Assembly (NCBI GenBank): GCA_029907465.1
Contig: JARYLV010000006.1
Coordinates: 39,904 to 103,903 of the forward strand
Length of the DNA: 64,000 bases
Source of the DNA: Methanomassiliicoccales archaeon
GTDB lineage: Archaea > Thermoplasmatota > Thermoplasmata > Methanomassiliicoccales > JACIVX01
Direction of reading: 5' to 3'
Part shown: piece after piece, positions 16,707 to 25,014 of the stretch
Layout of the letters: each line of letters begins with the position of its first letter
Position numbering within the stretch: the stretch's first letter is position 1
Program-made: the position numbers and the translations under genes
Notes under the pieces: generated by a model
What the model saw: the letters and a program-made list of their open reading frames with translations, nothing else
Database searches by the model: none
What the model was told of the DNA's origin: nothing

Positions 16707-17498
16707 TTATTGAGAGGCCTCGGACTTCTCAAGAGCTTGGAGAGGTTCATTTCCCTTTTCCTCACCCTTCTTTTCCTCGACTTTCGACTCCTCCTCTTTC
16801 TTTACGTACTCTTCAACGAATTGCACTATATTGAAGCCCAAAGCGTCTCTTAAATCGGAGACGACCCTGTACTTCGATATGAGCCATTTTTGATCATACT
16901 TGCAGACGTCTGGAAGGAAGATGATTGCTTTCTTGTCCTCAAGAGTAACTCTGAACCCGTCGCTCGTGCCATAATCCATCTCAAGAATCGCCTTAACTTT
17001 TTCCTCAGGATCTTCGATTTTCGAAACGACTTTAAATCTATACTTCAGCGTCTTGCCAGCTAATCTCTTGTTAAAATCTATCCTGACCCTGCCAGTTGTG
17101 ACAGAGATGATCGTTCCGACACGATTCTTCATGCTGATTTCCATACCGACCTTTGGTTCGATATTCTGCTTCAAAAATTCCCTTATTGGATGTATTTCCA
17201 CGAGCTTTGGATCTCTATGCCCCGCAGCCTTCTCAGGAGGAATAACGACTTCCCTTTCAACACCGACTTCCGCATCAATGATGGCCTCTTCGAGCCCCTC
17301 AAATATTCTGCCATTTCCAAGCAAGATTGGGATAGGAGCGTAAGTGAGATTCTCATTGAAAATCCCAGCTTCCTTGGCTCTTCCCGCGTCCGTCGTGTCG
17401 AAAAGCTCGCCGCTCTCCACAATCCAGCCGTCGAATTCGAGCCTGATAATGTCACCTTTTGAGACCTTGACACTTGCGTTTGCTTTCTCTGTCGACAT
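16707..17498 (-). CDS. FKBP-type peptidyl-prolyl isomerase, long archaeal type
   Basis: 263 residues from the ATG at 17498, which has GTGAG upstream; a start four codons earlier is possible. The N-terminal FKBP core (GDIIRLEFDGWIVESGELFDTT...LLGNGRIFEGLEEAIIDAEV) contains an inserted chaperone flap of the SlyD/IF type (about residues 80-140: PPEKAAGHRDPKLVEIHPIRE), then a return to the core (GKTLKYRFKVVSKI). A C-terminal domain of about 90 residues follows, ending in a Glu/Lys-rich tail. This long-type cytosolic FKBP acts as folding catalyst and chaperone. A second, membrane-anchored FKBP is at 36978-37892. Confidence 0.93.
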   Translation of the reverse strand: MSTEKANASVKVSKGDIIRLEFDGWIVESGELFDTTDAGRAKEAGIFNENLTYAPIPILLGNGRIFEGLEEAIIDAEVGVEREVVIPPEKAAGHRDPKLVEIHPIREFLKQNIEPKVGMEISMKNRVGTIISVTTGRVRIDFNKRLAGKTLKYRFKVVSKIEDPEEKVKAILEMDYGTSDGFRVTLEDKKAIIFLPDVCKYDQKWLISKYRVVSDLRDALGFNIVQFVEEYVKKEEESKVEEKKGEEKGNEPLQALEKSEASQ

Positions 17499-17588
17499 TG
17501 AACTCACCAATGAACACCGTCAGTAACGATAAGCGGTGTCATCCTTTGACTATTCTTATAATTTTTGGTCGAGGATACCCTAATCCCC

Positions 17589-18707
17589 TTATATGAGCGT
17601 CAGTGAATCGACCTTTGATTTATCAAGAACCTTGACCATCTCCACGACGAACTTTATGCAATGATCGACATCCCCCAGGTCCAAAATGCCGACATGTGAG
17701 TGAATATGCCGCGTAGGCGGCCCAACAACGATGCTTGGACAACCAATGTTGCTGATGTGGACTGCACCCGCGTCAGTACCTCCCATCGTTGTCGTAGCCA
17801 GTTGATAAGGTATTCGGTTCTTTTCGCACACGCTGATTGCTAATTCTTTTAGGGGCTGATTAGGAATCATTGACGCATCATACGTCGTGATCGCGATGCC
17901 TTCTCCCAGTTTTGCTTGTGCTTGTCTTGGTTCTACACCAGGAACATCCCCCGAAATTTCTACATCGAGGACTATCGCGACGTCAGGTTTCACAAGGTTT
18001 GCAACGGTCTTTGCACCTCTTAAGCCGACTTCTTCCTGAACCGTTGCAGCGCCGACGACTCTATTTGGATGATCGATTTCCTTCTCTTTCAATGTTCTTA
18101 CAACCTGAGCAGCGATGAAAGCTCCGACCCGATCGTCAAATCCTTTTCCAAATGCCAGCGTCTTTATTCCAATGAATTTTCCTTCCTTAAAAGCCCTCTT
18201 CTTTATTGTGAAAAATGTCGAATCGGGAACGATCGCATCACCAACCCGAACTCCCATTTCCTCCGCTTCATCTTTGTTCGAACATCCAATATCGATGAAC
18301 ATTTTGTCCTTTGTAATGACCTTCTTCCTTTCTTCTTCATCCAGAAGATGGGGAGGTTTGATTGCGATGACCCCCCTCAGCTTCCCTTTTCTCGTCATCA
18401 CAATTACTTTCTGACCTAGAAGACCCTGGTCAAACCATCCCCCGAGCTGGTGAAATGTCAAAAAGCCCTGATCCGTAATGCTTGTAACGATGAATCCAAT
18501 TTCGTCGATATGGCCCGGTATAAGAATCGTAGGGGCCTCTGAGCTACCTTTTTTTTCGAAAACAAGACTTCCCATCCTATCAGCGTAAACGTTATCTGCC
18601 CACTTCTGAACATAACTCTTCATTAATTGTGTCGTTTCCCTCTCAAACCCTGCCGGACCTGGACTGTTACAGAGTTCTTCAAAAAATTTCAATGATTCTT
18701 TGTCCAT
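17589..18707 (-). CDS. M42 family aminopeptidase (TET-like)
   Basis: 372 residues. It has the co-catalytic zinc motifs of family M42: GHIDEIGFIV (first His/Asp), GKGFDDRVGAF (bridging Asp), TVQEEVGLRG (catalytic Glu-Glu), LDVEISGDVP (Asp) and RHIHSHVGILD (last His). M42 enzymes in archaea form dodecameric TET particles that trim peptides left by the proteasome, with glutamyl, lysyl or leucyl specificity; specificity cannot be read here. It lies 90 bp upstream of the FKBP gene on the same strand, with no other partners. Confidence 0.94.
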   Translation of the reverse strand: MDKESLKFFEELCNSPGPAGFERETTQLMKSYVQKWADNVYADRMGSLVFEKKGSSEAPTILIPGHIDEIGFIVTSITDQGFLTFHQLGGWFDQGLLGQKVIVMTRKGKLRGVIAIKPPHLLDEEERKKVITKDKMFIDIGCSNKDEAEEMGVRVGDAIVPDSTFFTIKKRAFKEGKFIGIKTLAFGKGFDDRVGAFIAAQVVRTLKEKEIDHPNRVVGAATVQEEVGLRGAKTVANLVKPDVAIVLDVEISGDVPGVEPRQAQAKLGEGIAITTYDASMIPNQPLKELAISVCEKNRIPYQLATTTMGGTDAGAVHISNIGCPSIVVGPPTRHIHSHVGILDLGDVDHCIKFVVEMVKVLDKSKVDSLTLI

Positions 18708-18866
18708 GACGATACCTCATGATTAGGATCCGCGAACCCGATCCTTTTTAAAAGATGAAGACAAAGCAAATAATAAAACTTCTTCCAAAACCTGCAAGCA
18801 TTTGTTGTAATAAGCGATATTATCTTATGCAAGTAAATGTGATGGAAGGGTATAACGATCAGAAAA

Positions 18867-20093
18867 GTGGTGATGATGCACTGGCCTGTTTCGATTCTCA
18901 GATGCCACCGTATTGACGCAGCACATATCGCACAAAAGCTAAAGGATCTCCTTCAACCCCTTGGCGTCGAGAAGGAATTGGACGGAGTTTCATCCGTGGT
19001 TATTAAACCGAATGTCTGCTGGGGCGAAGACTGGAAATCAGGCAGTACAACTTGCCCACTACTTGTCAGGGAAGTCGTCAAGTGGCTTAGGGAAAGAGGA
19101 GTTGAGGAGATTACGATCGCAGAGGGGTCAATGGTAGGCCATAATACATTTGAGTGTTTCGAAAAGACAGGTTTCATGCAACTCGCTAGAGAACTTGATT
19201 TGAAAGTCGTTGATCTGAACAAAGACCCAATCGTCGAGCTCCGCGTTGAAAAGCCAAATGTTTTCGAGACTATTGGAGTCGCACGGACAATAGCTGAATG
19301 CGAATTTTTGATCAACATGCCAGTTATGAAGACGCACATCAACACAACGGTGACTCTCTCCATGAAAAATTTAAAGGGCGTCATTCCTCACCAATGGAAG
19401 AGAAGATTTCATTTTATGGGTCTCGACGGAAGCATTGCGGATTTAGCTACGATTGTCTCTTCTAACCTCGTCATTATGGACGGTATCATTGGACAGCAGG
19501 GACAGGGGCCACTGACTGGTACGCCCGCAAACGCTGGTCTCCTTATCGCTGGTAGGGATCAATTCGACGTGGACATCATTGCAAGCAAGATCATGGGGTT
19601 CGATCCCAGAGAGGTTAGGCATTTGGCATTTTTTGCAGAAACGAAGGGTATTGATCTTGATAGTTACAAACCTCGGACAGCCGGAGAACAATTGTCTGAC
19701 CTGAATATCAGGTTTGAAAGGCCCATATATTCGTTGAAGGGTTTGTATAAAGGGGTTGAGATCCTTTGGGGCGACCCGTGTAGTGGTTGCGCTGGCGCTC
19801 TCAGCGTTGCCCTTGAGCGCATGGAAAGATCTGGAGAACTCGAGGTAATTAGGCGCAACGGAGGAATAGTTGTCGCGCTTGGCAAAGGAATTGAACCTGC
19901 CAAATGTGACAAACTCGTTCTTCTTGGCAAATGCCAGTACCGTAACAGGGATAAAGGAATGTTCATTCCAGGATGCCCGCCACCGGGCATGATAGTGCGG
20001 GAGATGCTCTCGAAATTTGCAAAAGGTGAAACGAGATACGGAAGCGACATCTTTGTAAAAGAGGCAGAGGAATTATATAAAGAGGAAAAATGA
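18867..20093 (+). CDS. DUF362 family protein with C-terminal cysteine cluster
   Basis: 408 residues. Residues about 1-260 form a DUF362 domain: KPNVCWG, the acidic loop AEGSMVGHNTFE, NMPVMKTH and the GTPANAG loop. The last 120 residues contain Cys motifs DPCSGCAGAL, AKCD, GKCQYR and PGCPPPG that could bind an Fe-S cluster, although no classic CxxCxxCxxxC ferredoxin is present. DUF362 proteins occur as iron-sulfur proteins of unknown function. The GTG at 18867 is followed by GTG, ATG, ATG in frame, so the start is uncertain by up to three codons. Monocistronic, directly before tRNA-Thr. Confidence 0.8.
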   Translation: MVMMHWPVSILRCHRIDAAHIAQKLKDLLQPLGVEKELDGVSSVVIKPNVCWGEDWKSGSTTCPLLVREVVKWLRERGVEEITIAEGSMVGHNTFECFEKTGFMQLARELDLKVVDLNKDPIVELRVEKPNVFETIGVARTIAECEFLINMPVMKTHINTTVTLSMKNLKGVIPHQWKRRFHFMGLDGSIADLATIVSSNLVIMDGIIGQQGQGPLTGTPANAGLLIAGRDQFDVDIIASKIMGFDPREVRHLAFFAETKGIDLDSYKPRTAGEQLSDLNIRFERPIYSLKGLYKGVEILWGDPCSGCAGALSVALERMERSGELEVIRRNGGIVVALGKGIEPAKCDKLVLLGKCQYRNRDKGMFIPGCPPPGMIVREMLSKFAKGETRYGSDIFVKEAEELYKEEK

Positions 20094-20219
20094 TCCAAGA
20101 ACGGGCGGTCCCAACTCCAAAGGGCCACCAATACATTCAGTAAACATATTCGGCGGCGACATTGATAGGCATTGTTATGAAAAAATGATAAATGCTAGTT
20201 GTGAAATACGAGGAGCGAT

Positions 20220-20295
20220 GCCACCATAGCTCAGCTGGAAGAGCGGCTGACTTGTAATCAGCAGGTCGGGAGTTCAAATCTCCCTGGTGGCTCCA
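20220..20295 (+). tRNA. tRNA-Thr (anticodon TGT)
   Basis: Acceptor GCCACCA pairs with TGGTGGC, D arm GCTC/GAGC, anticodon stem GCTGA/TCAGC with loop CTTGTAA (anticodon TGT at 20253-20255, reads ACA), T arm GGGAG TTCAAAT CTCCC. The discriminator T and a genome-encoded CCA (20293-20295) follow. A TATA-like element lies about 28 nt upstream. No intron. Confidence 0.96.
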
Positions 20296-20706
20296 TTTTC
20301 AATCAACATAAACTAAAACAGATAATTCGCATACATTTCTCTCGATTCACTGAGCTAATACAAATCTCCATGAGTATCCAATCAATATGACACAATGGGA
20401 TATGCCTATTTTCGAGAACTTAGAGGGTTCATGATATTGCCAAAACCGTAAAAAGCACTGATCCGCACGGAAAAGAACATTGATCGGTAAGGAGGTGGTT
20501 CATTTTATTAAAGATGGAAGAGGAGCCTCATCGGACCAGTAACTATGATACGAACACATCTCTTCGTTCACACAGGACACGACCTATAGCAAGGTATGCA
20601 TCTCACCAATAACACGCCCGTTAAATAATATTCCATTTCTGTGCGTTTTTCCGTTCTATTTGGAGAGGGGCGATACTCCGTGTCTGGAGTATCCATTTCC
20701 TTAGCT
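20296..20706. other. 411-bp interval after tRNA-Thr
   Basis: No gene is supported here. The only clear structure is the inverted repeat at 20672-20693 next to the end of the aminotransferase gene. The rest is AT-rich sequence with short plus-strand frames that lack any family resemblance. Confidence 0.45.
20672..20693 (-). terminator. Perfect hairpin just past the aminotransferase stop codon
   Basis: GATACTCC (20672-20679) and GGAGTATC (20686-20693) form an 8-bp perfect stem with a 6-nt loop, 14-35 nt beyond the stop of the minus-strand aminotransferase gene at 20707. Placement fits a 3'-end structure or terminator for that gene; archaeal termination usually relies on U-runs, and no long one follows, so the role is uncertain. 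Confidence 0.4.
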
Positions 20707-22050
20707 CTATTTTTTCATCTTCTCAACAGTCGCGATTGATTGTTCCAGTATCTCAATTCCGGTATCAATTTCTTCAATTGTCGTCGTCAAAGGGGGAATA
20801 TAACGGATAGAAGACTTGCCACAACCTAAAAGTATAAGACCATTTTTAAATGCGATTTCGATGATTCTGTCCCTCTCAGCTGATGCAGGTTCCTTTGTTT
20901 CTCTATTCCGCACAAACTCTGTTGCCTGCATCATGCCGATCCCCCTAACATCGCCGATGATCTCGTACTTCTCCTTGAGTTCTTCCAGCCTTTTACGAAG
21001 ATATTGTCCGTTTTTCCGCGCCTTCTCGACGAGATTCTCTTTATCGATAACTTCAAGGGTTGCGAGGGCCGCCGCACATGCGATAGGATTTCCACCAAAT
21101 GTGTTGGAGTGCGCACCCTTTTCGCTAAAATCGAGCTTTTCATCAAATATCGTCGCCCCAATCGGAATGCCTGATCCGAGCGCCTTTGAAGAACAAACGA
21201 TATCAGGCACAACACCATGATGCTCGATTCCCCACATTTTTCCTGTCCGCGCCATACCCGCCTGCACCTCATCGTCGACGAAGAGAATACCGTACTTTCT
21301 CGATATTCCGTGAATGATCTTGACAAATTCTGAGGGGGGGACGATGTATCCTCCTTCGCCTTGAATTGGCTCCATAAAAATCGCAGCGACCTCATTCGAA
21401 GGAATGAATGATTCAAAATAGACTTCTTCGAGACCCCGCGCACACCAGATGTCGCATGAAGGGTATTCAAGACGATAAGGGCAACGGTAACAGTAAGCGT
21501 ACGGAATGTGAATGACGCCGGGAACTACGGGGAAATACCTTGCACGCTGCACGGGTTTGCTTGCAGTTAATGATAATGATCCCATTGTTCTCCCATGAAA
21601 TGCACCGATGAACGCAATGAACTGACTCTTGTGCATTGACCATTTGGCGATTTTCATAGCCGCCTCGATTGACTCTGTTCCGCTGTTGCTGAAAAAGACC
21701 TTTTTATCAAAACCACCCGGCGTGAGCTCGGTCAATTTCTTCGCTAACCTTGACTGTACTTCATAGTAGAAGTCAGTCCCAGCGAAGTGAATAAACTTGT
21801 CGACTTGCTCCTTTATCGCCTTCACGACGGCGGGGTGACGGTGCCCGAGGTTAAGAACGGCGACCCCACTCGTGAAATCAAGAAACTTGTTCCCATCAAC
21901 GTCAATTACAGTACTCCCATATCCGGCCTCAATTGCGAGAGGCAACGCCTTCGTGGAAGTCGCCAGATACTTCTCATCATTTTCAATAATTAGCTTTGCC
22001 TTAGGTCCTGGCAACTCAGTATTGATGACTGGAATTTTAGTCATCGTCAT
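20707..22050 (-). CDS. Class III PLP aminotransferase (GABA/ornithine aminotransferase or amino-acid racemase type)
   Basis: 447 residues of the class III (fold type I) family: FFSNSGTESIEAAMKIA, HGRTMGSLSLT, FMEPIQGEGGY, DDEVQAGMARTG and the PLP lysine in SSKALGSGIPIG. An inserted cysteine-containing segment (YCYRCPYRLEYPSCDIWC, about residues 187-204) is typical of a euryarchaeal subgroup annotated as 4-aminobutyrate aminotransferase, whose characterised Pyrococcus relatives are ornithine aminotransferases and amino-acid racemases. It is distinct from the argD gene at 22888-24093. It follows the ACT protein gene after 87 bp on the same strand. Confidence 0.88.
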   Translation of the reverse strand: MTMTKIPVINTELPGPKAKLIIENDEKYLATSTKALPLAIEAGYGSTVIDVDGNKFLDFTSGVAVLNLGHRHPAVVKAIKEQVDKFIHFAGTDFYYEVQSRLAKKLTELTPGGFDKKVFFSNSGTESIEAAMKIAKWSMHKSQFIAFIGAFHGRTMGSLSLTASKPVQRARYFPVVPGVIHIPYAYCYRCPYRLEYPSCDIWCARGLEEVYFESFIPSNEVAAIFMEPIQGEGGYIVPPSEFVKIIHGISRKYGILFVDDEVQAGMARTGKMWGIEHHGVVPDIVCSSKALGSGIPIGATIFDEKLDFSEKGAHSNTFGGNPIACAAALATLEVIDKENLVEKARKNGQYLRKRLEELKEKYEIIGDVRGIGMMQATEFVRNRETKEPASAERDRIIEIAFKNGLILLGCGKSSIRYIPPLTTTIEEIDTGIEILEQSIATVEKMKK

Positions 22051-22137
22051 GTCTCCGATCTGATTTATTACTCACCCACTATTTTATTGTTTGCTGGCAT
22101 TGATTAATATTGTCGAAAAAACAAAAAACAAAGATTG

Positions 22138-22848
22138 CTAAAGTCCCTCCCCTTCTTCCTCTTCTTCTGGTGCAGATCCAACCTCTTCTGCTCTCTCAAT
22201 GCATTTCGACAGAATCGAATATGCCCGGATCATGTCCGCCTCTGCGACAATGAAGATCGTATCTGTGTAGCAGCTCACGGTCTCGACGATATTTAGACCG
22301 CCCTCTGCGAGGCTGGAGACAAGATACGCAAAAACACCACTAGTCTCTGTGATCACCTCAGGCGACTTAACAGAGATCTCGACGAGGTTCTGCCGCACCT
22401 TCAAAACATTCTCCTTGCCCACCGCTGCAACAACCTCGCCCTTAAGCTTCTCATCGGCAATGATAGTGATTGCCTGAGTACCTTGGATTACCTGCATGAT
22501 TGCCTTCTCATTGATGAGCTTTCTGAAAACGGATTCGAGACGTTGAAGAACCGTCCAGTCGTTTTTCGCTGTCACGATACATATCTTCGTTTTCACTTCC
22601 ACCCTGCTATTTCCTATGACTGATAAAATTTCCTTTTCGTGATCGTGTTTCCCGAGCGTCAAAGCATATCTGCGGCAGGCGATCATGACGGCTTCTTCAT
22701 TTTTTATCCCTTCTTCCTTCATGATCAATCTAGCCAGAGAAGAGAAATTAATAAGGTCTTTGGAGATACAATCTTTAATACTTGGATGAGAATCAATGTA
22801 AGCGCGCGTCCGTTCAGCGACGCTTTCCTTATGCTTCGTTTTTTTCAT
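22138..22848 (-). CDS. ACT-domain regulatory protein, archaeal type
   Basis: 236 residues. The N-terminal 80 residues are helical (ERTRAYIDSHPSIKDCISKD...LARLIMKEEGIKNEEAV). The C-terminal half holds a ferredoxin-like pattern resembling tandem ACT modules, with the last (LVEISVKSPEVITETSGVFAYLVSSLAEGGLNIVET) clearly ACT-like, as in aspartate kinase regulatory regions. The extreme C terminus is acidic (EEEEEGEG). No catalytic domain is present, so it probably senses an amino acid. It sits between argD and a class III aminotransferase on the same strand; its target is unknown. Confidence 0.75.
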   Translation of the reverse strand: MKKTKHKESVAERTRAYIDSHPSIKDCISKDLINFSSLARLIMKEEGIKNEEAVMIACRRYALTLGKHDHEKEILSVIGNSRVEVKTKICIVTAKNDWTVLQRLESVFRKLINEKAIMQVIQGTQAITIIADEKLKGEVVAAVGKENVLKVRQNLVEISVKSPEVITETSGVFAYLVSSLAEGGLNIVETVSCYTDTIFIVAEADMIRAYSILSKCIERAEEVGSAPEEEEEGEGL

Positions 22849-22887
22849 AAGATTTGGAGGATTGCATATCTGAGTATTAAAAATTAA

Positions 22888-24093
22888 TTATAATTCTGAG
22901 ATCGATGATCCCGCGCTAGCACGCAAATCAATATACGATCGAAGTACCTGGTCAAATCTCGATATCGAGTCTTCAGAGATTATCAACGCAGGCACCATTC
23001 TGACGACTTTCCCGGCGCACACGTTAACGAGAATTCTATGCTTGAAGCAGAATTTCTGAAATTGTTTTGCTTCCTCGCCCATTTCCAATCCGATCATTAG
23101 CCCTTTGCCTCTTACGACAAAGGGAAAGTCATTACAGAGAGATTTTATGCGTGAGATCCATGCGTCCCCGATTTCCATAGCACGGCTATCCAGTTTTTCA
23201 TTTTTTAGGGTTTCAATAACTGTTGTAGCAACACGACAGACAAAAGGGTTCCCTCCAAAAGTTGAACCATGAGATCCAGGCTGGAATGCGTTCGCAACTT
23301 CCTCTGATGAGATAATCGCCCCTATGGGAAAACCACCTCCTAGTCCTTTGGCGAGCGTCACGATATCTGGAACGATATTGAAATGTTCAAAGGCAAACAT
23401 TTTTCCCGTCCTTCCGAGTCCAGTTTGTACCTCGTCGAGAATCAATAAGGTATCCCTCTCTGTGCACAAATCCCTCGCAGTTTTCATGAACTCAGCTGGA
23501 GGAACTACGATCCCTCCCTCCCCCTGCATTGGTTCGAGTATAACGGCTGCCGTATCCGACGTGATTGCCGTCTTAAGCGCTTCAACGTCGCCATAGTTGA
23601 TGAAATCAAAGGAGTTCGACAATAGCGGCTCGAAACCCTCGTGGTATTTCCTCTGCCCGGTCGCAGAAAGCGCACCGATTGTTCTCCCGTGAAATGAATT
23701 ATAGGTCGCGACGAAACGTCTTCTCTTTGTCTTTTTCGCGGCCAATTTGAGTGCCGCCTCATTGGCCTCCGCACCGCTGTTGACAAACATGGAACGATTC
23801 AAGGGCTCGGGCATAATCGTTGCCAAAGTCTGAGCCAGCTGCGCTTGTTCCTTGATATAATATAGATTTGAAACGTGCACAAGTCTATCGACCTGTTCCT
23901 TCACAGCCTTCGTGATTGCTGGATGGCAATGTCCCAGAATATTTACAGCGATCCCGGCGACGAGATCCAGATATTCATTTCCATCCAAATCGTAAAGGAA
24001 TTCGCCATGACCCCTTTCAAAGCAAACTTCCTCCCTCGAATAATTCGAGAATAAATAGGTATTGCTAAGTTTCTTGATTTCTTCGAATTTCAT
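22888..24093 (-). CDS. argD: Acetylornithine aminotransferase
   Basis: 401 residues, class III PLP aminotransferase: MFVNSGAEANEAALKLA, SFHGRTIGALSATGQ, LEPMQGEGGIVVP, LDEVQTGLGRTG and PLP lysine in LAKGLGGGFPIGA. It converts N-acetylglutamate semialdehyde to N-acetylornithine. Its place in the argC-argJ-argB-argD string supports the arginine assignment; dual use in lysine biosynthesis is known for related enzymes but no lysW-type gene is present. It begins 36 bp after argB. Confidence 0.95.
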   Translation of the reverse strand: MKFEEIKKLSNTYLFSNYSREEVCFERGHGEFLYDLDGNEYLDLVAGIAVNILGHCHPAITKAVKEQVDRLVHVSNLYYIKEQAQLAQTLATIMPEPLNRSMFVNSGAEANEAALKLAAKKTKRRRFVATYNSFHGRTIGALSATGQRKYHEGFEPLLSNSFDFINYGDVEALKTAITSDTAAVILEPMQGEGGIVVPPAEFMKTARDLCTERDTLLILDEVQTGLGRTGKMFAFEHFNIVPDIVTLAKGLGGGFPIGAIISSEEVANAFQPGSHGSTFGGNPFVCRVATTVIETLKNEKLDSRAMEIGDAWISRIKSLCNDFPFVVRGKGLMIGLEMGEEAKQFQKFCFKHRILVNVCAGKVVRMVPALIISEDSISRFDQVLRSYIDLRASAGSSISEL

Positions 24094-24129
24094 CGCTTTC
24101 GCCTTTTCGCATTGTTCATTTAAAGAGAT

Positions 24130-25014
24130 TTAATCGGTAATCCTTGTCCCCATGTCACCCATTCCAAGAAGCTCGTTGAGGATCGAATGTGGAACCTTAC
24201 CACAGACCATATGCGCCGTCTTAACGCCACTGAGGATCGCTAGACGACAAGCTTCGAGCTTTGGAACCATTCCGTCTTTGACGACGCCGCTAGCAATTAG
24301 TGCGTCAATCTCCTTCATTGAAATCTGCGGTATGACTGTTGCACCGTTCCCGTTCTCTTTCATTAAACCTGGAACGTCTGTGACCAGGAAAATGTCCTCA
24401 GATCTTAGAGCCTTTGCAAGATGGGCGGCCACGGTGTCAGCGTTCACATTTACGCGCTTCCCCTTTTCGTCAACACATATCGGATAAACAACGGGGACAA
24501 ACCCGCTCGCACACAGAAGATTAATGAGCGTAGGATCGACCCTGGAGACCTCCCCAACATTCCCGAGATCGACAAGACATTCGCGGCCGTTTTCGTCTTT
24601 TGTCTTGATCGGGGGCATCCTTGTGCAAATCACCGTTCTGCCCTCTGCCCCCTCGATTCCTATCGCCTTGATCCCAGCATTTCTCAATGCGTTTACAATC
24701 TCTCCATTGATTCTCGCAAGGACGTTCCTAACGACCTCGAGAGTCTCGTCATCGGTCACCCTCAGGCCAGCAACCTTTTTAACCTCTTTCCCCAGCTTCC
24801 TCATTTCATCATTGATCTCTGGGCCACCGCCATGCACAATAACAGGTCTGACGCCGAGACTGACTAACAACGCGATGTCTTCGCAGAAGCTGGCCATGTC
24901 CCCATTTCCGTTGAGCGTGCTACCACCGAACTTGATAACGATTTTCTTGCCACGCAATTTTGCCAGCCGTGGAATCATTTCCTTAGGAATTTCTACTCCT
25001 GCCATTTCCCCCAC
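24130..25014 (-). CDS. argB: Acetylglutamate kinase
   Basis: 294 residues of the amino-acid kinase family: KIVIKFGGST (ATP loop), VIVHGGGPEIN (N-acetylglutamate site), VNADTVAAHLAKAL and DVPGLM. It phosphorylates N-acetyl-L-glutamate. A GTG start directly follows the argJ stop codon; an ATG three codons later, preceded by GGTGGGGG, is an equally good start. The protein lacks the N-terminal helix of arginine-inhibited hexameric enzymes, so feedback control at this enzyme is not obvious. Confidence 0.96.
   Translation of the reverse strand: MGEMAGVEIPKEMIPRLAKLRGKKIVIKFGGSTLNGNGDMASFCEDIALLVSLGVRPVIVHGGGPEINDEMRKLGKEVKKVAGLRVTDDETLEVVRNVLARINGEIVNALRNAGIKAIGIEGAEGRTVICTRMPPIKTKDENGRECLVDLGNVGEVSRVDPTLINLLCASGFVPVVYPICVDEKGKRVNVNADTVAAHLAKALRSEDIFLVTDVPGLMKENGNGATVIPQISMKEIDALIASGVVKDGMVPKLEACRLAILSGVKTAHMVCGKVPHSILNELLGMGDMGTRITD

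Noticed and set aside
13281..20490. Shared sequence AAAAGAACATTGAT at about 13281 and 20467
   Set aside because: A 14-nt match is expected several times by chance in 64 kb; the flanks are unrelated.
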